DNA from: Chitinophagales bacterium
Lineage (GTDB): Bacteria; Bacteroidota; Bacteroidia; Chitinophagales; JADJOU01
Assembly: GCA_025455685.1 (NCBI GenBank)
Contig: JALOMB010000013.1
Location: forward strand, 1 to 45,516
Direction of reading: 5' to 3'
DNA length: 45,516 nucleotides
In this document: in pieces, positions 17,507 to 26,481 of the stretch
How the letters are laid out: each line of letters starts with the position of its first letter
Position numbering within the stretch: the stretch's first letter is position 1
Translations under genes and position numbers: made by a program
The notes under the pieces: generated by a model
Told to the model about the DNA's origin: nothing
Seen by the model: only the letters and a program-made list of their open reading frames with translations
The model's database searches: none

Positions 17507-18421
17507 ATGTATGCCTTACTCACCGAAAGTTTTCATCCAGATTTATCTCTAGGTTTAAAAAAACTCGATTTTCAGGTAGATGAGATATTATGTGATAATG
17601 TATCGATAAAAGAAATTATCGGGAAATACACTGTTTTGGTGGTCAATAGCGGAATTCGAGTCGATGAAGATTTGCTCCAAAAAGCGACAAAACTCCGTAT
17701 TGTCTTGCGTGTAGGCTCGGGTATGGAGCATATCGATATTCAGGCATGTCAGCTCAGGGGCATCGAAGTCTATAGTAGTCGTGGGGGAAATGCTAATGCT
17801 GTGGCGGAGCATGTATTTGGGATGATACTTATGAGTGCCCATCAAATACATCTCGCTCAGAATGATATGATAGCGGGCAAATGGGTCAGGGAGAATCATA
17901 GAGGTATTGAAATTTCAGATAAAACCTTAGGTATTATTGGTTTAGGAAAAGTCGGTAGTCGCTTGGCTCAGATTGCCTTAGGTTTTGGAATGAAGGTTTA
18001 TGGTTATGATATAGACACTTCTATTTTGATAGAAGGAGTGCATCATATTGAGGATCAAGAGATTTTTCGACATGCAGATATTATCAGTTTTCATGTACCG
18101 CTGACAGAAAAAACGTATCATCTAATCTCTAAAACAAATTTACAAGCTTTAAAATCCGAAGCATGGCTTGTCAATACTGCACGTGGCGGGATAATGAATC
18201 TAGAAGACACCTTGTCATGGCTCCTTACAAATCCAAAAGCAAGGGCATTTTTAGATGTTTTCCCAGTAGAACCTTATCAAACATCAGATATAGTCAAGGA
18301 TTTAGTCAAAAAAAACCAATTAATTCTAACGCCTCACATCGCAGGTTGGTCACAAGAATCTCATAAGCAAAATTCCTTGATTTTACTTGATTTTATGAGG
18401 AACTTTAAAAAAACTTTATAA
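17507..18421 (+). CDS. D-2-hydroxyacid dehydrogenase (phosphoglycerate dehydrogenase-like)
   Basis: LGIIGLGKVGSRLAQIALGFGMKVYGYD, SFHVPLTEKTYHLI, LVNTARGGIMNLE. Confidence 0.93.
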   Translation: MYALLTESFHPDLSLGLKKLDFQVDEILCDNVSIKEIIGKYTVLVVNSGIRVDEDLLQKATKLRIVLRVGSGMEHIDIQACQLRGIEVYSSRGGNANAVAEHVFGMILMSAHQIHLAQNDMIAGKWVRENHRGIEISDKTLGIIGLGKVGSRLAQIALGFGMKVYGYDIDTSILIEGVHHIEDQEIFRHADIISFHVPLTEKTYHLISKTNLQALKSEAWLVNTARGGIMNLEDTLSWLLTNPKARAFLDVFPVEPYQTSDIVKDLVKKNQLILTPHIAGWSQESHKQNSLILLDFMRNFKKTL

Positions 18422-18439
18422 AACTTATAATTTTTTTTA

Positions 18440-18447
18440 TATATTTG
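18440..18447 (+). promoter_or_regulatory. Candidate -7 box TATATTTG of the TonB-receptor operon
   Basis: Matches TAnnTTTG, 20 nt before the ATG at 18467. Confidence 0.55.
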
Positions 18448-18466
18448 TGATTAAATTTCTAAAAAA

Positions 18467-21400
18467 ATGAACGTGAAGCCAAGTCGTAATTTTTTAAAGT
18501 ATTTAACAACATGTTTTTGGGTTGTTTTTGGGTTTAATTCCTTGATGGCACAAGGAGACATTCAAGGTCAAGTCAAGGATGGTAATGGAAATCCTGTTGG
18601 TTTTATCTATGTAGTAGTCGTCGAAGATCCAAATTCCAAAAAGAAAACTTCCAAAGGAGGAAGAACGGATAAAAATGGATTTTATTCTATCAAGAACCTG
18701 CAACCTGGTTCATATTACCTTATGGCTAAGAGCTTAAAAGCCGAGTCTATCGAAGAGGTAACGGTTTTGAGTGGGAGGACAGCGACACAGAACTTCGTCT
18801 TAGAAGAAAAAACTACGGTAATCAAAACCATAACCGTCAAAGCCAAAAAAGAAGGCGGCAAACCTAAGCTTTTCGATCTAACTACACCAAAACAAGAAGT
18901 AATCACAGCAAAAGAAATCAAAGAAAATTCTGTGAGAAATGTCAATGACTTAGTAGGCGCTACAGGTGGTTTGGTTCAAGAAGATTTTGGGTCTAGTATC
19001 AATGTAGGTGGTGCTAGAGATGATGCCAATGTGTATATCATCGATGGAGTCAAGCAAACTGGTTTGACCAATATTTCACCAAATTCAATTCAACAAATAG
19101 AAGTAATGACTTCAGGTGTACCTGCTAAATACGGCGACGTCACCGGAGGTGTGGTCAGTATCACGACCAAAGGCCCGTCGAGTAAATTCAAAGGAAATGC
19201 TGAGGTGCTTACTTCGCAATTTTTAGATCCTTTTGGCTATACGAATGCCAATGTAAACCTCACGGGTCCGATAGCATGGTTCAAAGATATCAATGAAGAA
19301 ACTAAAAAAGTAGAAAAAGGCGATGTCAGATTAGGGTATTCTTTTAACCTAGAATTTCAACATGAAAAAGATAGATTTCCATCCTACCAAGGCTCTTGGA
19401 AAATTCGAGATTCGGCTTTTAGAGCCATCGAAAATTCTCCTTATCTCCTCGCAGAAGACGGCAATACCATAATCCTAAGACAAGAATTACTCAGAACAAA
19501 AGATTTCGAAAGGATATCTGCGAGACAAAATACTTCTGGCAATATTTTAAGACTCAATACTAAGCTCGACTTCAAAGTCAATCAAAAAGGAACAAATCTA
19601 ACCCTTGGCGTTATTGCTATCGGTGATAGATACAGAGACTTCATCAATCGATATGCTTTGCTCAATTTCGAGAATAATCCTGTAGTACAAAACACCTCTA
19701 TCAATGGTTTTCTTAGGCTCTATCATCCTCTGTCTAATAAAGACTCCCAAGTCAATAAACAAATACGAGATGCGAATTTAACCCTTCAATTTGATTATAG
19801 TAGAAATTACAATGAAGTTTATTCTCATACCAATGGCACTAATCCTTTTAATTACGGTTATGTAGGGAAATTTGAAGAAATTACTGACCTCAATGTACAG
19901 TCTCCAGAGAATAGACAAAGAGGATTTGATACAACGTCAATTTATTTTGCACCAGATGAATTTCTCAGACTACCTGCGCCACAAATTGTTTTAGGAAGAG
20001 TTTCAAAAGACATTCGATTTACACCGGGCACCGTTAATCCGATAATGTCCAATTTGACCAATGAGTTCATCAATCTATTGAGAGCTAATCCAAGTTTGGG
20101 CAACCACACTACAAATATGATCGCACTTCAGGCTAGAGGAGCTATAGTCAATGGAACAAGAGCGAACGACAATTTGCATGGTTTGTTCTTTCCGTATGGA
20201 AGAACTTATGGTGGATTTAATAATGCCTTGGAACAGCAGTTTCGTTTGACAGGTAATATCAACTTTGATTTTTATCCAAAAAATGCAAAAGGATTTAATA
20301 AACATACTATTGAAGCTGGTTTCGAAGTAGAACAAAGGATCAATGCCTTTTATGCTCATAACCCGATTTCTATATGGCAAGTCGCTCAAAACTCCGCTAA
20401 TGCTCATCTCGTACAAGACATTAAAAGAAATTATAACCCACTTTTGGTCATGCAAAATGGTACCGTAAGAATGAGATTAAATGAATATCTCAATCAAAGT
20501 GATGTCGTCTTTCAGCCTTTGGACTCTATATATTATGACAAGGAAGTCTCCAATGGCAATCAATCTGAATTTTCTAGAAATCTCAGAGCATCATTAGGTT
20601 TAGATTCCCTTACTCGAATTAATGTCAATGAACTCAATCCAAATCAAATGAATGTCGGCATGTTTTCAGCTGATGCCTTGCTCACTTCAGATGCCTCTCC
20701 AATATTTACTGGATATGACTTCAAAGGAAATTTAGTGCCTTTTGGGACCACTTTCAATGATTTCTTTACGGAAAGAGACGCTAGAGGTAATTTCACGAGA
20801 AAAGTTGCGCCGTTTACTCCGACGTATATCGCAGGATATATTCAAGACAAATTCCAGCTCAAAGACATCAATTTCAATATAGGTCTTCGCGTAGATTACT
20901 TTAATTCCAATCAAAAAGTACTTCGAGATCCTTATGTCCTAAATGGCGTAAGAACCCTTTCTCAGGTAGATGGTAAACTCAACCCACTCGGAAGACATCC
21001 AACGAATGTAGGTGATGCCGCAGTCTATACCAATAATATTACCAACCCTACAGCCATAACAGGATATCGTCTAGGTAACCAATGGTATGATGTCAATGGA
21101 GATCCGTTGCCAAATGCTCAAACTGTCTTAGATAATTCTGGAGGGCAAATCAAACCTTATTTGGTAGGAGATAATGATGAGGAAAGAGCCAAAAACAATA
21201 TTACCTCAGCAACCTTCGATCCAGATAGAATCTTTAGAAATACCAATGCACAGATCAATATCATGCCTAGAATTAATTTCACCTTTACGATTAATGAGAA
21301 TTCCATGTTTTTCTCACATTTTGACGTTCTTACTCAGCGTCCTAATGAAGGAACACTTTTGGCAAATCCACTTGCTTATTATAGAGTATTTGGTCTAAGA

Positions 21401-22381
21401 CAAGGTACTTTTATCAATAATCCTGATTTGCTCACACCTAGAACCGTAGATTTAGAGTTTGGTTTCAAACAAAAACTCAATGACCGCTCCGCCCTTACCA
21501 TTAATTTCACCTATAAAGAATATCAGAATCAATTACAAATTACCCGATTAATCGGAGCTTATCCCTTTGATTATTTAACTTTTGCTAATACGGACTTTTC
21601 TACAGTCAAGGCGATGGTATTGAGTTATGATTTGAGAAGAGGGCAGACGAATTTCAGAATGAAGGCCAACTATACCATGCAATTTGCCGAAGGTACAGGA
21701 AGCTCTCAGACTTCTCAGCTCAATCTAATTAACTCTGGTCAAGGAGCTATCAAAACGATTTATCCCCTAAACTTCGATGTGCGTCATAATTTCAACTTAA
21801 ACTTAAATTATAGATTCTCAGATGAAGATGATTATAGAGGCCCTGCTAAACTTAGAAAATATCTAGAAAACTCAGGTATAGATATCAATGCAAATCTACG
21901 TTCAGGTACGCCTTTTACCTTACAATCCAATGTCACTCCGGATGCTAATATCTCGTCTGTACTCAGAGGAATCACCCTCGGAGATATTAACTCTGCTTCT
22001 AAGCCTTGGCGTTATAATGTAAACTTGAAGATAGACAAAGATTTCAAATTGAAATTTGGTACCATCAAAACCGATTCAACGCAAAAAGGTGCTCAAGATA
22101 CCCGAAAAGTAGTACCACTCAATGTGTATTTGCAAGTGACTAATTTACTCAATACTGAAAATATATTAGAGGTCTATCGATTTACGGGCTCTCCCTATAC
22201 TGATGGATACCTCAATTCTGATTTAGCAGCAAATGAGTTCACGACCAAAGAGCTCATCAATCGAGGCTACGGTCAGTCGTTTAGAGATTTGTATCGTATC
22301 GCTTTAGAGATTCCTAATGATAGAAATTCTTATTTTGCTAGACCTAGGATTATTCAGCTTGGGGCTTCTATATCCTTTTAA
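18467..22381 (+). CDS. TonB-dependent receptor with carboxypeptidase-regulatory-like N-terminal domain
   Basis: QGDIQGQVKDGNGNPVGFIYVVV...GFYSIKNLQPGSYYL; plug VNDLVGATGGLVQEDFGSSINVGGARDDANVYIIDGVKQTGL...GVPAKYGDVTGGVVSITTKG; barrel ends with F. Confidence 0.93.
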   Translation: MNVKPSRNFLKYLTTCFWVVFGFNSLMAQGDIQGQVKDGNGNPVGFIYVVVVEDPNSKKKTSKGGRTDKNGFYSIKNLQPGSYYLMAKSLKAESIEEVTVLSGRTATQNFVLEEKTTVIKTITVKAKKEGGKPKLFDLTTPKQEVITAKEIKENSVRNVNDLVGATGGLVQEDFGSSINVGGARDDANVYIIDGVKQTGLTNISPNSIQQIEVMTSGVPAKYGDVTGGVVSITTKGPSSKFKGNAEVLTSQFLDPFGYTNANVNLTGPIAWFKDINEETKKVEKGDVRLGYSFNLEFQHEKDRFPSYQGSWKIRDSAFRAIENSPYLLAEDGNTIILRQELLRTKDFERISARQNTSGNILRLNTKLDFKVNQKGTNLTLGVIAIGDRYRDFINRYALLNFENNPVVQNTSINGFLRLYHPLSNKDSQVNKQIRDANLTLQFDYSRNYNEVYSHTNGTNPFNYGYVGKFEEITDLNVQSPENRQRGFDTTSIYFAPDEFLRLPAPQIVLGRVSKDIRFTPGTVNPIMSNLTNEFINLLRANPSLGNHTTNMIALQARGAIVNGTRANDNLHGLFFPYGRTYGGFNNALEQQFRLTGNINFDFYPKNAKGFNKHTIEAGFEVEQRINAFYAHNPISIWQVAQNSANAHLVQDIKRNYNPLLVMQNGTVRMRLNEYLNQSDVVFQPLDSIYYDKEVSNGNQSEFSRNLRASLGLDSLTRINVNELNPNQMNVGMFSADALLTSDASPIFTGYDFKGNLVPFGTTFNDFFTERDARGNFTRKVAPFTPTYIAGYIQDKFQLKDINFNIGLRVDYFNSNQKVLRDPYVLNGVRTLSQVDGKLNPLGRHPTNVGDAAVYTNNITNPTAITGYRLGNQWYDVNGDPLPNAQTVLDNSGGQIKPYLVGDNDEERAKNNITSATFDPDRIFRNTNAQINIMPRINFTFTINENSMFFSHFDVLTQRPNEGTLLANPLAYYRVFGLRQGTFINNPDLLTPRTVDLEFGFKQKLNDRSALTINFTYKEYQNQLQITRLIGAYPFDYLTFANTDFSTVKAMVLSYDLRRGQTNFRMKANYTMQFAEGTGSSQTSQLNLINSGQGAIKTIYPLNFDVRHNFNLNLNYRFSDEDDYRGPAKLRKYLENSGIDINANLRSGTPFTLQSNVTPDANISSVLRGITLGDINSASKPWRYNVNLKIDKDFKLKFGTIKTDSTQKGAQDTRKVVPLNVYLQVTNLLNTENILEVYRFTGSPYTDGYLNSDLAANEFTTKELINRGYGQSFRDLYRIALEIPNDRNSYFARPRIIQLGASISF

Positions 22382-22407
22382 CGTGTAATTATTTAAATTT
22401 TTATATT

Positions 22408-25400
22408 ATGAAAACAATACTATTAAACTCGAAAATCCTACAGAAAAGCTCTTTTGGGCTTGGATTTATCTTTTTTGTTTTCTTCGCTCAGGCTAGAGAA
22501 TCCGTTTCAGTGGATAAATCTAAGACCAATAATCCTCAAACTTTGACTCAGAGAGTAGGTGATTGTATCGCAGGTGCTGCGCAAACCGACCTCAATATCA
22601 ACAACGTAAGAGCCAGAATGCTCAATACAGGAGATATGTGGTGGGATAGAAATACCGCAAAATATGGGGTTCCTAAATTAACTCAAGATCAAATCAGAGC
22701 TGGATTTCAGCAAGTAAATGCGCTTTTTTCTGGGGCACTATGGATTTCAGGTTTGGATAATGCAGGTGCATTAAGAGTAGCCGCGCTTAGATTTAGTAGT
22801 AGTGGTGCAGATTTCTTCCCTGGTACGCTCAATAGTCAAAATTTAGGCGATATCAATCGTGCTAAATGTCTTCGATTTGATCAGCACTTCAATGTTTTTG
22901 GTAGTGAGATTAAGGAATTTATCGCTACGCAAGGCGGTACGGTCTCTGATAATATTAAATATTGGCCAGGTTTAGGAAATCCACATTTAATCAGTGACAA
23001 AGGATTTAATGAAAGTGATTTAAATGAAGTTTTAGCGCCATTTTATGATGCTAATGATGATGGAATTTATAATTATGAAGATGGTGATTATCCTTCGGTC
23101 AATCAAGTAAGTTCAGCAGAAAAACCTATTGGCGTCATAGCAGATCAAATGATTTTTTGGGTGACTAATGATTTTGGAAATCAACATACCAATTCTCAAG
23201 GAGCACCTTTATCAATTCAAATCAATAATCTAGCCTTTGCTTATGCGACTTCAGATGAGCTCAATAATATGACTTTTTATAAGTATGAAGTAATTAATAA
23301 ATCTGGTGTAAATTATAATCAAACTTATATCTCTCAATATGTAGATCCCGATATGGGAAATTATAACGATGACTACGTAGGTTGTGACACCACACATGCG
23401 GTAGGATATGTTTATAATGCGGATGCTATAGATGAAGATGTGACTCAAGCAAAAGGTTACGGAACGGAAAAAATTCCTGTAGTCGGAGTTGATTTCTTCC
23501 AAGGTCCAAAAGACGATATCACCAATCAACCTTTAGGTATGTCTTCGTTTGTGTATTTCGTAAATTCATCTGGTAATCCTCTGAGTGATCCAAGTACAGC
23601 TACAGAGTATAGAAATTTCCAAAGAGGAAATACCAGACAAGGAAATCCGATGACCTTAGGTGGAAATTGTACGGGGGGAACTGTGCCTACTAGATTTTGT
23701 TTTCCAGGAAATCCTGCAAATTCGACTGAGTGGTCCATGTGTTCTGCTGCAATTCCAAAAGGTGACGTTCGTTGGGTTCAGACCTCAGGACCGTTTACTT
23801 TCGAGACCGGCTCTGTAGAGGATGTCATTGTAGGCGTGGTTTTCGATAATTTTGCTCCATATGATGGATGTAAGGTAGATATCAATCGTTCTTTTCTCCC
23901 TGCTGACGAAAAAGCACAGCGTCTTTTCGATGCGAACTTTGAAAATATTGCAGGTCCAGATGCCCCTGAATTAACGATTATTTCAGGAGATGGGACATTG
24001 AATTTTAATATCAATAATATCAAGAATAATAATGTCTCTGAATCTTATAGCGTTTATTCCCCTCCTATTCCTAGAAAACCGTCTATCGTAGACTCTACTT
24101 ATAAATTCGAAGGGTATTTAATCTATCAGGTTTCTGACCCATCTAAAATTTCTACGATAAACGATTTGAGTAATCAAAATTTAGCGCGTCAAGTAAAAAA
24201 AATGGACGTTAGAAATTCAGTTTCAGGTATGGTATATAATCTTAGAGCAGACAGGACGAATCCTCTACAAATAGTTTTAATACCTTCATATTCCATAGAA
24301 TTAGATAATCGAGGAATCGAAAGAAATTTCTCTCTTCGAGAAGATTTATTTGAATCGGAAGGCAATAAATTTCTCGTTAATAACAAAACATATTACTACG
24401 CCGTAGTTGCTTTTGCCTACAATAACTATGTCGATGGGCAAGATGTACAGCTCGAGAAACTTAAATTTAGCCCTACCATCAAAATTTTTAGTGCCATTCC
24501 ACAGAAACTCGACGGATTTGTTCAGGGGACTCGTGCAAAATTTGGTGAAGAGCTTCCTATAAAGAGAATTCAAGGTTATGGTTCAGGAAGTTTTTATATA
24601 GAGCCGACCGATTCCTCAGTAGCGAAAATTATTCAAGATGGGTCTTTATTAGAGTTGGATTACCAAGCTGGCTTTGCACCAATAAAAGTAACTGTTGTTG
24701 ATCCGTTTCAATTAAAGAACCATGCTTTTAGATTACTCATCAATGATTCCTCTAAAGTTTCTAATTCTGATAGATTAAGAACAGACTCATCTTCTTGGAC
24801 GCTTGAAGTACTCGATGATAATAATGACGTCGTAGAGACGATTTATTCAGAAAGAAATATCTCAAGACCTTTTACGCAGACTATAGTTTCTAATTCAAAT
24901 AATGTTCAAAAAAGATATGGTCTGTCTATTTCCGTTCCTATAGCAGATTCTTTGGCTGGTTATCGTTCTAATTCAAATCCAGTTTATGGCGTGCATAGTG
25001 CGACAATTGAATATGAAGATAACCTAAATAAATGGTTTTATCTCTTCAAAGATGAAGATCGTACAAATTATAATTGGATTCGTGCCGGTCAATCTTACAA
25101 TAACTTCTTTACTTCGCATTCTAGCTTCAATAGAGTAGGAAATACCATAGTTTATTCTGACCCTACTTCTAAATTTGAAGGTATTTTGGATAAAGGTCTT
25201 GCGCCTTATTGCCTCACCGCTAATAGCTCTATAACAGAAATACCAGCTGGAAGTGGAAGAGACAATCCACTTGCAGATGCTTTGTTTACTTCGTTTGGTC
25301 CTGGTTTTAAATGGCGCTATGTGACTTCGAGATATCTTGATTCAGCGCGTTTTGAAGGGCCTGAAAACAATTTAGATTCTTTGATTAGCTTTAATTTGGT

Positions 25401-26442
25401 CATTACACCAGATAAAAACAAATGGTCTCAATGTGTCGTGCTCGAAACAGGTGAGTTTGCAACCTCTAATATAGGAGGTGCGCGAAAAGGTCAAATCAGA
25501 CAAAGTGAATCTGTCGATGCCGACGGCAATATCATACCAGGTGAGATAGGACGTGGATATTTTCCTGGCTATGCTATAAATGTAGAGACTGGAGAACGAG
25601 TTAATGTCTATTTTGGTGAAAATTCCTCTATTGTAGGTACCTATGGTGCTAATATGAAATGGGATCCATCACGCGATACCATTACGCCTCAAGGTGTTGC
25701 TTTGCTCGGAGGTAGTCATTTCGTTTACATTACCAATTCTCGCTATGATGGAGGACAAAAAGACCAACAAATTCTTGTAGATAATTTTAATAAAACCTCT
25801 GGTACCGGACGCGATGAAATTCTAAATCCTGCAGTAGCTCAAGTTTATAAGTCTTTTGCTTGGACCTTTATTCCTATTTTAAATAGAAATCTCGATATTT
25901 ATAATGATAATGGCGTCTATACCATACCGAGTAAAGTAAGTATAAAAGTCCGTGTTTCTAAACCATTTACTGCCTATGATGGAAATTCACCAGTAAACGA
26001 CAAAACACTTATTTATGGTTTTGATACCAGAAACCTCACCTCACAAAAGAAATCTAATGATGCTTTATCAGAAGCATTTCAATCGATGAAAGTGGTTCCT
26101 AATCCATACAATGCTTATTCTATCTATGAGAATACACCAATACAGAATTTAGTAAAAATTGTAGGTGTCCCTGATCAATGTAAAATCTCAATTTATACCA
26201 TAGATGGTGTATTGGTTCGCACTCTTTCACGTGATTACCAAGAGAGTTTAAATCAAATTTATGCAGTAGATGTAAGTGGTGGAAAAGCCAGTACTGAAAA
26301 CGCTATAACTTGGGATTTGAGAACAAATGCAGGTGTACTCATATCTTCAGGTGTCTATAATGTCTTGGTAGAAAGTGCCTATGGAACTAAGAATCTTAAA
26401 TTCTTCTGTACCATGAGATCTCCTGATGTATCAAATTTTTAA
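22408..26442 (+). CDS. Large secreted surface protein with T9SS/FlgD-like C-terminal domain
   Basis: Signal peptide; NNVRARMLNTGDMWWDRNTAKYGVPK and ALFSGALWISGLDNAGALRVAALRF; C-terminal VVPNPYNAYS...CKISIYTIDGVLVRTLSR...ITWDLRTNAGVLISSGVYNVLVES. Confidence 0.75.
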   Translation: MKTILLNSKILQKSSFGLGFIFFVFFAQARESVSVDKSKTNNPQTLTQRVGDCIAGAAQTDLNINNVRARMLNTGDMWWDRNTAKYGVPKLTQDQIRAGFQQVNALFSGALWISGLDNAGALRVAALRFSSSGADFFPGTLNSQNLGDINRAKCLRFDQHFNVFGSEIKEFIATQGGTVSDNIKYWPGLGNPHLISDKGFNESDLNEVLAPFYDANDDGIYNYEDGDYPSVNQVSSAEKPIGVIADQMIFWVTNDFGNQHTNSQGAPLSIQINNLAFAYATSDELNNMTFYKYEVINKSGVNYNQTYISQYVDPDMGNYNDDYVGCDTTHAVGYVYNADAIDEDVTQAKGYGTEKIPVVGVDFFQGPKDDITNQPLGMSSFVYFVNSSGNPLSDPSTATEYRNFQRGNTRQGNPMTLGGNCTGGTVPTRFCFPGNPANSTEWSMCSAAIPKGDVRWVQTSGPFTFETGSVEDVIVGVVFDNFAPYDGCKVDINRSFLPADEKAQRLFDANFENIAGPDAPELTIISGDGTLNFNINNIKNNNVSESYSVYSPPIPRKPSIVDSTYKFEGYLIYQVSDPSKISTINDLSNQNLARQVKKMDVRNSVSGMVYNLRADRTNPLQIVLIPSYSIELDNRGIERNFSLREDLFESEGNKFLVNNKTYYYAVVAFAYNNYVDGQDVQLEKLKFSPTIKIFSAIPQKLDGFVQGTRAKFGEELPIKRIQGYGSGSFYIEPTDSSVAKIIQDGSLLELDYQAGFAPIKVTVVDPFQLKNHAFRLLINDSSKVSNSDRLRTDSSSWTLEVLDDNNDVVETIYSERNISRPFTQTIVSNSNNVQKRYGLSISVPIADSLAGYRSNSNPVYGVHSATIEYEDNLNKWFYLFKDEDRTNYNWIRAGQSYNNFFTSHSSFNRVGNTIVYSDPTSKFEGILDKGLAPYCLTANSSITEIPAGSGRDNPLADALFTSFGPGFKWRYVTSRYLDSARFEGPENNLDSLISFNLVITPDKNKWSQCVVLETGEFATSNIGGARKGQIRQSESVDADGNIIPGEIGRGYFPGYAINVETGERVNVYFGENSSIVGTYGANMKWDPSRDTITPQGVALLGGSHFVYITNSRYDGGQKDQQILVDNFNKTSGTGRDEILNPAVAQVYKSFAWTFIPILNRNLDIYNDNGVYTIPSKVSIKVRVSKPFTAYDGNSPVNDKTLIYGFDTRNLTSQKKSNDALSEAFQSMKVVPNPYNAYSIYENTPIQNLVKIVGVPDQCKISIYTIDGVLVRTLSRDYQESLNQIYAVDVSGGKASTENAITWDLRTNAGVLISSGVYNVLVESAYGTKNLKFFCTMRSPDVSNF

Positions 26443-26481
26443 TCAAACGAAGCCTATTCCTTTATATATAAATTTATTGAA

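Noticed and set aside
17588-17899. 103-aa minus-strand ORF inside the 2-hydroxyacid dehydrogenase gene
   Set aside because: Antisense shadow of a clear dehydrogenase; low-complexity, family-free translation.
20075-20455. 126-aa minus-strand ORF inside the TonB-dependent receptor
   Set aside because: Antisense to a strongly supported long gene; no domain or plausible start context.
23251-24573. Several minus-strand ORFs inside the 1344-aa secreted protein gene
   Set aside because: Overlapping antisense frames in a long coding region, expected by chance.
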